From Bacteroidia bacterium (GTDB taxonomy: Bacteria; Bacteroidota; Bacteroidia; Chitinophagales; Saprospiraceae), in assembly GCA_030431945.1 (NCBI GenBank), contig JAUIIF010000089.1:1-10916 (forward strand): a stretch of DNA of 10,916 nt. The letters are read 5' to 3'. The translations under genes and the position numbers were made by a program. Under the pieces are notes generated by a model. It was not told where the DNA came from, ran no database searches, and saw nothing but the letters and a program-made list of their open reading frames with translations. Within the stretch, counting starts at the first letter, position 1; each line of letters opens with the position of its first letter. Positions 1 to 5,285 of this stretch are shown one piece after another.

Positions 1-49
1 ATGGTGGTGGTTCGGTAAGCCGCAGGTCGGCGGCCTGAAGGCCGGTTGA
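1..49 (+). other. Possible 3' tail of an upstream gene or structured RNA (partial)
   Basis: A plus-strand terminator at 81-122 implies a transcript entering from the left edge, so these bases are probably its 3' part. All three plus frames close early: frame 1 at 16-18 (TAA), frame 2 at 47-49 (TGA) and frame 3 at 36-38 (TGA). Frame 2 would read a short tail ending GGLKAG. None is long enough to identify a protein, and the stretch could equally be RNA, because a perfect 5-bp hairpin with a TGAA loop lies at 31-44. The frame and identity are undecided. Confidence 0.25.
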
Positions 50-72
50 CGGGTATCGACGTGAACGTCGAT
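31..72 (+). ncRNA. Two consecutive UGAA-capped hairpins before a terminator
   Basis: The first hairpin pairs CGGCC (31-35) with GGCCG (40-44) around TGAA. The second pairs ATCGACG (55-61) with CGTCGAT (66-72) around TGAA (62-65). Both are perfect stems with the same tetraloop, and a strong intrinsic terminator begins 8 nt after the second. This looks like the structured 3' end of a transcript, either a small RNA or a 3' UTR. I do not recognise an RNA family, and the upstream part lies outside the window. Confidence 0.3.
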
Positions 73-80
73 GCAACAAT

Positions 81-122
81 AGCCCCGCTGCTCCCCCCCG
101 GGAGTGGCGGGGCTGTTTTTTT
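81..122 (+). terminator. Strong intrinsic terminator of the upstream plus-strand transcript
   Basis: An outer stem pairs AGCCCCGC (81-88) with GCGGGGCT (107-114). An inner stem pairs CTCCC (91-95) with GGGAG (100-104) around a CCCC loop. After one G comes a run of seven T (116-122). The arrangement is a textbook Rho-independent terminator on the plus strand. Confidence 0.9.
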
Positions 123-140
123 GCCCCACAACTTTACCCG

Positions 141-158
141 GCACCGGCGGCCGCGCCT
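141..158 (+). repeat. Dispersed 18-nt GC-rich repeat, copy A
   Basis: GCACCGGCGGCCGCGCCT differs from the perfect copies at 9502-9519 (minus) and 10374-10391 at two positions (T to G at position 6, C to T at position 18). It lies between the two facing terminators at 81-122 and 241-276. It contains the GCGGCCGC palindrome. Confidence 0.6.
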
Positions 159-240
159 GACCTGTTTTAAAAAGTAACTTCAGCGGCAGCCTGCGGGTGT
201 TCAGGAGGCACTGTTGAAACAGGGTAAATCGGGGCCCATT

Positions 241-276
241 AAAAAGCCCGTCGCCTTCAAAAAGAAGACGACGGGC
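241..276 (-). terminator. Intrinsic terminator of the glucan phosphorylase gene
   Basis: Read on the minus strand, a 13-bp stem (246-258 against 264-276, with one G-U wobble at 254/268 and a five-base T loop) is followed by five T (241-245) and AA. It starts 26 nt past the phosphorylase stop codon and faces the plus-strand terminator at 81-122, so the two transcripts converge here. Confidence 0.9.
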
Positions 277-301
277 AGGTTCCGTTAACCGGTAAGAGTG
301 G

Positions 302-2860
302 TTATACCCAAAATACCAGGTTGAGATCCTGGGCGTGGGGCATCAGCTTGTGCAGGGGGCGCAAGCGGAAGCCATATTCGAAAACACCGGCAAGGCGGGG
401 ATCGAGACTAATGGTAAAGGTGGCGTTGCCGTTGGCCTGCTTCTTCAATTTGAAGGCTTCGGTGCGACGAAGTTTCAGGGCGTCTTCACTTACCCGGTCA
501 TAGAAGCAAGCTTCGAGTACGAGGTCTTTGCCGTCAATTCCATTAGTGTTGAGGGTTACCTCTGCGTCAAAGGTTTCCCCGAGGGGGAAGGCGTTGTTGA
601 CGGAATCAAAGCTTTGGTTATCGACGACTTCAATTCCGGACCAGCGGGCGATGACATCCTGTTTCCAGGCAGCGAGCTCTTTGGCCGGCTTCCAATTGTT
701 CTTACTGGCTGCCTGCTGGCTTTTCCCCAGGGGGAAGTAAAAGCGGTCGTAGTAATCGTCCATCATCCGCTTCATGGTAAAGGTTGGGGCAACCTCCGCG
801 ATGATTTGTTTTACGTAGCCCATCCAGTCTTTACTGATGCCGGAATCGTCCCGACGGTAAAAGGTCGGAATGATCTCGTCTTCGAGGATGCTGTAGATCA
901 TTTCTGCATCCAGTTCATTTTGCAGCTGCTGATCTTCATAGGTACGTTCGAGCGGCAGGGCCCATCCGGCATCCGGGCGGTAACCTTCGGCCCACCAGCC
1001 ATCGAGCACTGAGAAATTGATGGAACCATTCAGTGCTGCCTTCATTCCGGAAGTGCCGGAGGCTTCCAGCGGACGGGTGGGGGTGTTCAACCAAACGTCG
1101 ACGCCCTGGGTCAGGAGCTTCGCCATCTCCATATTATAATCTTCGAGGAAGATCACTTTGCCGGCGAATTCCGGTTTTTTACTGACGTGAATGATGTGGC
1201 GGATCAGGTCCTGGCCGCCCTGGTCGGCAGGGTGGGCCTTACCGGCAAACAGGAAGATAACGGGTTGATCGGCACGGTTGACAAGTTCGCGGAGCCGGTC
1301 CTCATTTTTGAAGAGCAGGGTGGCCCGCTTGTAGGTAGCAAAGCGGCGGGCGAAGCCGAAGACCAGGGCGTTATTATCGATGTGGCTGATGATATCGATG
1401 ATCGTCCGCGGGCTTTCGCCGCGGCGGCGCATATCTACTTCTAGCTTTTCGCGTACGTAGTCCAGCAGGCGTACTTTGAGGCGGTGCCGGACGTCAAACA
1501 GCTTCTTATTGTCAAGCTGGTGAACCTTACGCCAGATGTCTTTATTGCTTTGGTCACGAACCCAGTCTTTCCCGAACTTGGTGCTGTACAGGTCGTGGAT
1601 TTCCTTGGCAATCCAGGTAGGGTAGTGAACGGAGTTGGTTACGTAACCGATGTGAATTTCTTCGGCAGTATAGCCAGGGTAGAGGGGGGTGAACATCTCC
1701 TGGCTCACTTCGCCGTGGAGCTTGGATACCCCGTTGACCCGCTGGCTGAGGGCGATGGAAAGTTTGGACATGTTAAAGTCCTCCCCGGGGTCATTAGGGT
1801 TCGTCCGGCCAAGGGCAACAAAATCATGCCAGCTGATGCCCAGCTCATCGGCATAATTGTAGAGGTAGTTCCGCAGCAGGTGCTCCGGGAAGTGATCGTG
1901 ACCGGCAGGTACCGGGGTGTGGGTGGTATACAGGCTGCTGGCGCGTACGGCTTCCACTGCTTCTGCGAAAGTCATGCCGTTTTCCTGCACGTGATTCTTG
2001 AGGCGCTCGATGCTGAGGAAACCGGCGTGTCCTTCATTAAGGTGGTAGACCTCCGGGGCCAGGCCCATCGCTTCGATGGCCCGGACACCACCGATGCCGA
2101 GCAGGATTTCCTGCTTCAGGCGGTGCTCATTGTCGCCGCCGTAGAGCATGTGCGTAAGGGCGCGGTCGTCCTGGCTGTTGTCTTCATGGTCCGTATCGAG
2201 GAGGTACAGGTTGATGCGCCCGATCGGGAGTTTCCAGACCTTCGCCTGGACGATGCGCCCCTGAATAGGAACGGAAACCTTGAGCCAGTTGCCATCCTCC
2301 CGGCGTACGGGTTCTACGGGCAGTTGGGTGAATTTTTGTGGCGGGTACAGGTGAATCTGGTCCCCGTTCATGCTCAGGCCCTGGTTAAAGTAGCCATAGC
2401 GGTAAAGTAAGCCAACCCCAAAAAGGTTAACGTTACTATCAGAAGCTTCCTTGAGGTAATCCCCGGCCAGGACGCCGAGGCCCCCACTGTATAGTTTCAG
2501 GCTGATGTGCAGACCGTACTCCATGCTGAAGTAGGCCAGTTTCGGACCCTTTTTCCGGGGCTCAGCGAGGTAGGCGTCAAAAGCTTTTTCAACGCTTTTC
2601 AGTTGCTTGAGGAAGGCCTTGTCGGTGGTCAGTTCCTGAATCCGGTTCGGGTCCAGGGTCTCCAGCAGGGCAACGGGGTTGTAGTTAAGCGCAACGAATC
2701 GTTTGGGGTCGATGGAACGGAACAATTCCTGAGCATCGGCATTCCACGACCACCAGATGTTGTGGCTGAGGCGTAGTAAAGGAGCCAGTACTTCCGGAAG
2801 CTGATTTTGAATGAAGATGCGTTTGAGCTTCATTTCCGTTTTGGTTTGCGTCATGGTCAT
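302..2860 (-). CDS. glgP: Alpha-glucan (glycogen/maltodextrin) phosphorylase, GT35
   Basis: The enzyme cleaves terminal alpha-1,4 links of glycogen or maltodextrins with phosphate, giving glucose-1-phosphate in the cytoplasm. The 852-aa length fits the bacterial/archaeal alpha-glucan phosphorylase group that carries an N-terminal DUF3417-like segment (about residues 20-125, including the NIWWSWN motif at 34-40). Visible motifs are SGGLGVLAGD (125-134), the active-site NEGHAGF (275-281), FGFARRFATYKRA (501-513) for phosphate and PLP handling, and EASGTSGMKAALNG (599-612), whose Lys607 should bind pyridoxal phosphate. About 150 C-terminal residues extend past the catalytic core. The start at 2860 gives MTMTQTKTEM; an internal ATG at 2833 (MKLKRIF) also fits the family. 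No Shine-Dalgarno sequence is seen. It appears monocistronic, with its own terminator. The function is confident; the natural substrate is not determined. Confidence 0.96.
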   Translation of the reverse strand: MTMTQTKTEMKLKRIFIQNQLPEVLAPLLRLSHNIWWSWNADAQELFRSIDPKRFVALNYNPVALLETLDPNRIQELTTDKAFLKQLKSVEKAFDAYLAEPRKKGPKLAYFSMEYGLHISLKLYSGGLGVLAGDYLKEASDSNVNLFGVGLLYRYGYFNQGLSMNGDQIHLYPPQKFTQLPVEPVRREDGNWLKVSVPIQGRIVQAKVWKLPIGRINLYLLDTDHEDNSQDDRALTHMLYGGDNEHRLKQEILLGIGGVRAIEAMGLAPEVYHLNEGHAGFLSIERLKNHVQENGMTFAEAVEAVRASSLYTTHTPVPAGHDHFPEHLLRNYLYNYADELGISWHDFVALGRTNPNDPGEDFNMSKLSIALSQRVNGVSKLHGEVSQEMFTPLYPGYTAEEIHIGYVTNSVHYPTWIAKEIHDLYSTKFGKDWVRDQSNKDIWRKVHQLDNKKLFDVRHRLKVRLLDYVREKLEVDMRRRGESPRTIIDIISHIDNNALVFGFARRFATYKRATLLFKNEDRLRELVNRADQPVIFLFAGKAHPADQGGQDLIRHIIHVSKKPEFAGKVIFLEDYNMEMAKLLTQGVDVWLNTPTRPLEASGTSGMKAALNGSINFSVLDGWWAEGYRPDAGWALPLERTYEDQQLQNELDAEMIYSILEDEIIPTFYRRDDSGISKDWMGYVKQIIAEVAPTFTMKRMMDDYYDRFYFPLGKSQQAASKNNWKPAKELAAWKQDVIARWSGIEVVDNQSFDSVNNAFPLGETFDAEVTLNTNGIDGKDLVLEACFYDRVSEDALKLRRTEAFKLKKQANGNATFTISLDPRLAGVFEYGFRLRPLHKLMPHAQDLNLVFWV

Positions 2861-3075
2861 TTATCTATAAATTGTAGGAGATGGGAAGTTCAGCGTAGTC
2901 GCTCTCGGTTTCCCGAATACCGGCGGTTCGATTTTACTCCCCGCTTAAGTGGGCCCTGATGGTAACCAGAAGATTAACCGGAAAAGCAGAAGTAGTGGCA
3001 CCTTTCGGCTTTCTCTTCTACGGTTTCGGGGTGGGTAATCATGCGGAGGAAGATGAAGGAGTGGGTTCATTCATC

Positions 3076-3093
3076 GGGCGCAGCCGCAGGTGC
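3076..3093 (-). repeat. Dispersed 18-nt GC-rich repeat, copy B
   Basis: On the minus strand this reads GCACCTGCGGCTGCGCCC, one mismatch from the perfect copies D and E. Similarity to copy D extends on the plus strand over 23 nt (3075-3097 against 9501-9523) with a single difference. It lies about 215 bp upstream of the phosphorylase start, in the same orientation as that gene. Confidence 0.65.
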
Positions 3094-3113
3094 AGGGAAG
3101 GGGTAGTAAAGCA

Positions 3114-3248
3114 ATGATCGGCAAACAGGCCGGAGAAGGCTTATTTGGGGGTGAAACATGGTACGAACCCGACGGCCTTGCGGTTAAAGGCAGCCGTACC
3201 CAGCTATCCGTGGAGCATGTGCTCCTGGAGGAGTGGAAGCATAATTAG
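3114..3248 (+). CDS. Doubtful small ORF, 44 aa
   Basis: The ORF starts at ATG 3114 and stops at TAG 3246-3248. The product begins MIGKQAGEGLFGGETWYEPD and ends LLEEWKHN. The composition is protein-like (acidic, with aromatic residues and no low-complexity stretch), but there is no recognised family, signal peptide or Shine-Dalgarno sequence. It sits alone in a non-coding stretch on the strand opposite to both neighbours, just after repeat copy B. It may be a real small protein, a fragment of a decayed gene, or chance. Confidence 0.2.
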   Translation: MIGKQAGEGLFGGETWYEPDGLAVKGSRTQLSVEHVLLEEWKHN

Positions 3249-3434
3249 CAGTACTGTATTTCATGCCCAAAAGGTTTCCTACACACTACTGATTACCTAT
3301 TGCAAACCAACCCGGAGAGCCTGAGCGGTGCCAAATTTCGGCATTCTGCCGGGAACCTGCAAGTTTTGACCTCAATTAAGCCGGTGGGTAAAATCCATTC
3401 CGGCAGCCGGGCCGGCGCTGTTCCGGCTTCCTTT

Positions 3435-3452
3435 GCACCGGCGGCCGCGCCC
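3435..3452 (+). repeat. Dispersed 18-nt GC-rich repeat, copy C
   Basis: GCACCGGCGGCCGCGCCC differs from the perfect copies at one position (T to G at position 6) and shares its first 17 bases with copy A. It lies 20 nt beyond the T-tract end of the peptidase terminator and points against that gene. Confidence 0.65.
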
Positions 3453-3472
3453 GTACTGAAACCAGCGCAGGT

Positions 3473-3506
3473 AAAAAAGCCCGCCCTCCGCAAGGGGAGG
3501 ACGGGC
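3473..3506 (-). terminator. Intrinsic terminator of the M57 peptidase gene
   Basis: On the minus strand an 11-bp GC-rich stem (3496-3506 with 3479-3489, one G-U wobble) closes a six-base loop (3490-3495) and is followed by six T (3473-3478). It lies about 50 nt past the peptidase stop codon. Confidence 0.9.
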
Positions 3507-3555
3507 TGACCGTGAGAAAACGATGTGGTTGGTAGTGGCTAAAGCTGAGCGTGCC

Positions 3556-4440
3556 TTAGTAGATGTACTCCAGGGCCACCCGGTCGTAGTAACCGAACTC
3601 TCCGTCTTCGCTGCTGCTGAAACAGGCCAGCATGAGGGAGTTGGCATCATAGCCGGTGGGCGTGCCGGGAATGTGAACCGCTCCGGTGGAGCCGGCACTT
3701 TCACCCGACTGGCCACAAGACTGGCGGCTAAACCAATCCGTATGGCGGAGGCCAAGACAGTGACCGATCTCGTGACCGACAACGTGCTCATTCACGTTGT
3801 TGCTGTAGGCATCCATGCCCGCGTAAATCTGGACCCACTTGTAAGGATTACCACCGCTGGGGAAACCGGCAACCCCTCCGGCACCGCTGTTCTGGTACTG
3901 ACGGTACACGACAATGTCCGCATTCGTGCTCGCCTGAAAACTCAGAGAGAAGGTCAGGCCGATGTTCAGGGCATTGTAGTTGTCGATGGCCCAGCTCAGG
4001 CCCGTACGCATCTTGTTCGTCAGGGCATAACTGCCGCCGGTGTAGCCAATAACGGTAATTGTCTGGTTGTTGGAGACCAGGTTGTTCGTCCGGTATTGCT
4101 TCTCGAGGTTACGGTCCATCTCGCGCAGTTGGTCGAGCTGTTCCCGGGTAACGTCAATATCACCACCGACCCGGTAAAGGGTTTCCACGGTACCGTCCGG
4201 GCGCGTTTCGGTTACTTTTTCCACGTTACCGAAATTCAGGGAATGCCCTTCGACGTGCGCCTGAATGGGCGCTTCGAGGCCAAGGTCAGGAACGTCCGTA
4301 TGTCCGTTTTCTCCCTCATCATGGATGAATTTGGAAAATTCAGCTACGGGAGCGGTGGTTTCGGTCAGTACGCTGTCCTCAGTACAGCTGGTGAAGGCAA
4401 AGAGGCCACACAGGGCCAGGAAAAAATGAGAAAATTTCAT
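3556..4440 (-). CDS. M57-family (HEIGH-type) zinc metallopeptidase, predicted lipoprotein
   Basis: This is a predicted secreted zinc endopeptidase of 294 aa. The sequence HEIGHCLGLRH at 223-233 is a full metzincin HExxHxxGxxH site: His223, His227 and His233 would bind zinc and Glu224 would be the base. A downstream Met270 in NSLM is a plausible Met-turn. The C-terminal stretch ACFSSSEDGEFGYYDRVAL matches my recollection of dual-action HEIGH (peptidase M57) proteins of Bacteroidota. The N-terminus is a signal peptide with a hydrophobic core (5-17) and Cys19 after FTS, an atypical but possible lipobox, suggesting anchoring in the outer membrane or at the cell surface. Residues 95-120 are charged and may form a helix. 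The gene has its own terminator and a long upstream regulatory region. Physiological substrate unknown. Confidence 0.88.
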   Translation of the reverse strand: MKFSHFFLALCGLFAFTSCTEDSVLTETTAPVAEFSKFIHDEGENGHTDVPDLGLEAPIQAHVEGHSLNFGNVEKVTETRPDGTVETLYRVGGDIDVTREQLDQLREMDRNLEKQYRTNNLVSNNQTITVIGYTGGSYALTNKMRTGLSWAIDNYNALNIGLTFSLSFQASTNADIVVYRQYQNSGAGGVAGFPSGGNPYKWVQIYAGMDAYSNNVNEHVVGHEIGHCLGLRHTDWFSRQSCGQSGESAGSTGAVHIPGTPTGYDANSLMLACFSSSEDGEFGYYDRVALEYIY

Positions 4441-4519
4441 GAATACGAATGATTTATGTGATTAAAGTATAGGTATAGCGACGGTGCACGGACGGTGGTA
4501 ACAGGCATGGCTGTTTCGG

Positions 4520-4541
4520 GTGAAAGCGGCGCCACTTTCAC
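4520..4541. promoter_or_regulatory. 22-bp near-perfect palindrome, possible operator
   Basis: The arms GTGAAAG (4520-4526) and CTTTCAC (4535-4541) are perfect inverted repeats around a core that itself contains GGCGCC. Only one base pair of the 22-bp palindrome is mismatched. It lies about 80-100 bp upstream of the peptidase start, with no T-tract, so a dimeric regulator site is more likely than a terminator. Function inferred only. Confidence 0.4.
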
Positions 4542-4668
4542 TGAATTAGACCTACCATTACCGGACCGGGAATCACCGACGGTTGGTTACTTGATATTTA
4601 GGGAGAATAGTTTAGTTGGTTGGTTGTCTGACCCGGAGTCGGGCTTTCACTAGCACTGAAATGGGGTA

Positions 4669-4704
4669 GTTCTTAAAAAAAGAAAGGTTCTCAAAAAAAA
4701 CAAG
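4669..4704. repeat. Tandem duplication of an 18-bp A-tract unit
   Basis: Unit 1 (4669-4686) is GTTCTTAAAAAAAGAAAG and unit 2 (4687-4704) is GTTCTCAAAAAAAACAAG, matching at 15 of 18 positions with no gap. The A-tracts are in phase at 18 bp, not a whole number of helical turns. It may act as an UP-like or bent-DNA element, or mark replication slippage. Confidence 0.6.
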
Positions 4705-4756
4705 GAATCCGCTTATTACAGGGTCAAGTTAGGATTAATTTATTGAAATGCAAATA

Positions 4757-4788
4757 TTTGGGCAAAAAGATTGTTGGGGCAATATTTG
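4757..4788 (+). promoter_or_regulatory. Bacteroidota-type promoter candidate P1
   Basis: TTTG (4757-4760) lies 20 nt before AATATTTG (4781-4788), fitting the Bacteroidota primary-sigma consensus TTTG, about 17-20 nt, TAnnTTTG, except for the first base of the second box. Transcription would begin near 4795, ahead of the possible small ORF and the small membrane protein. AATATTTG also occurs at 4753-4760, inside the palindrome CAAATATTTG. Confidence 0.5.
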
Positions 4789-4826
4789 CGTGGCTAAACA
4801 AGCTTTTGGTGTGCTAAAAATTGTTG

Positions 4827-4854
4827 TTGGTCGAAAATGGTAAATTAAATTTTG
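4827..4854 (+). promoter_or_regulatory. Bacteroidota-type promoter candidate P2
   Basis: TTG (4827-4829) is followed after 17 nt by AAATTTTG (4847-4854), which matches TAnnTTTG except at the first base. Initiation would fall near 4860, giving a leader of about 115 nt for the membrane protein at 4977. If P2 is the main promoter, the TTG start of the small ORF at 4852 cannot be used from it. Confidence 0.4.
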
Positions 4855-4989
4855 AGCGAACCTTTACGTTGGCCAGAACTGTACTATGACTATCTCCCCG
4901 AACGACAATACGAACGTCTCGTACGCTGCGGATTTGGGGAGGCCAAATTTTCCGGTTACCAAAACCTTTACCTGATATGCCTATTCTGA
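4852..4989 (+). CDS. Possible 45-aa ORF overlapping the next gene's start
   Basis: From TTG 4852 to TGA 4987-4989 the frame reads LSEPLRWPELYYDYLPERQY, then about 25 more residues ending NLYLICLF. It looks protein-like, rich in Tyr, Arg and Glu, and overlaps the ATG of the next gene by 13 nt, as in translational coupling. Against it are the lack of an ATG start, no Shine-Dalgarno sequence, a stop shortly upstream (4846-4848) and the competing promoter P2. A rival frame, ATG 4886 to TGA 4973-4975 (29 aa), ends one base before the next ATG but looks less protein-like. Confidence 0.25.
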   Translation: MSEPLRWPELYYDYLPERQYERLVRCGFGEAKFSGYQNLYLICLF

Positions 4990-5246
4990 CATTGCTTTTC
5001 GGTTACTTCTTCCCGCGGGTGGTTATTGCGTTGCTTTACCTCTTTACCAGCTGGTTCCGGCAAGGTTTTGATGGTGTAATCCTCCCCGTGCTCGGTTTCC
5101 TGTTCATGCCGCTCACCGTATTGTGGTACGGCCTGGTGCAGTATTACTACGGGGGAGACTGGAGTACCTGGCCAACGGTTGGCATCGTGCTGGCCGTCCT
5201 GCTGGACCTGGGCCTGATCGGCCGCGGTGCCCGCAGAAGAAAATAA
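4977..5246 (+). CDS. Small three-TM hypothetical membrane protein
   Basis: This 89-aa protein is very hydrophobic, with likely membrane segments at about 3-24, 34-57 and 65-82 and a basic tail (RGARRRK) that should stay in the cytoplasm. Aromatic-rich loops (YYYGGDWSTW, 57-66) separate the last two segments. I believe similar small hydrophobic proteins occur in other Bacteroidota, but know of no assigned function. The ATG at 4977 puts the first TM segment at the very N-terminus. No Shine-Dalgarno sequence is seen. The gene ends 39 nt before the AlgX-like gene on the same strand, which has its own promoter starting at the stop codon, so co-transcription is possible but not required. Confidence 0.75.
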   Translation: MPILTLLFGYFFPRVVIALLYLFTSWFRQGFDGVILPVLGFLFMPLTVLWYGLVQYYYGGDWSTWPTVGIVLAVLLDLGLIGRGARRRK

Positions 5247-5249
5247 CAA

Positions 5250-5278
5250 TTGGCCTTGCGGTAATTTTCTGATCTTTG
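5250..5278 (+). promoter_or_regulatory. Promoter of the AlgX-like gene, near-leaderless
   Basis: TTG (5250-5252, preceded by A) is followed after 18 nt by GATCTTTG (5271-5278), matching TTTG and TAnnTTTG with one mismatch in each box. The second box ends only 7 nt before the ATG at 5286, so the transcript would start at or just before the start codon, leaving no room for a ribosome binding site. Confidence 0.6.
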
Positions 5279-5285
5279 CCCCGCT

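Larger units (their letters stand above)
2861..3555. other. Intergenic region, mostly without recognisable genes
   Basis: This stretch separates two minus-strand genes. It holds repeat copy B (3076-3093), a doubtful 44-aa plus-strand ORF (3114-3248), repeat copy C (3435-3452) and the terminator of the downstream peptidase gene (3473-3506). I see no convincing promoter for the phosphorylase. The longer ORFs that can be read here run through the terminator hairpin or a repeat and have no family resemblance. Confidence 0.6.
4441..4976. other. AT-rich divergent regulatory region
   Basis: This 536-nt region separates the minus-strand peptidase from the plus-strand small membrane protein, so it should carry both promoters. 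Its composition turns AT-rich from about 4665 to 4860, unlike the rest of the window. It contains a palindrome (4520-4541), a tandem A-tract repeat (4669-4704), two plus-strand promoter candidates and a possible 45-aa ORF. No good promoter for the peptidase could be fixed. Confidence 0.6.

Noticed and set aside
11..30. Resemblance of GGTAAGCCG near the left edge to the complement of an RNase P RNA 3' end
   Set aside because: The match is only a few bases, and the strand that would encode the rest of the RNA is occupied by the phosphorylase terminator and gene.
161..223. Inverted repeat CCTGTTT/AAACAGG separated by 49 nt
   Set aside because: Seven-base arms at this distance are expected by chance, and the interior forms no convincing nested stem.
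1484..2410. Long plus-strand ORF of 308 codons opposite the phosphorylase
   Set aside because: It is the antisense shadow of a strongly supported gene, with the Val-, Gly- and Asp-rich composition expected of such frames.
3300..3509. 69-codon plus-strand ORF beginning MQTNPESL
   Set aside because: It runs straight through repeat copy C and the peptidase terminator hairpin, its composition is biased (Ala, Pro, Lys) and it has no family resemblance.
3523..4452. 309-codon plus-strand ORF opposite the M57 peptidase
   Set aside because: The minus strand carries the zinc-site motif, the signal peptide and the terminator. The plus frame has none of these and is explained as an antisense shadow.
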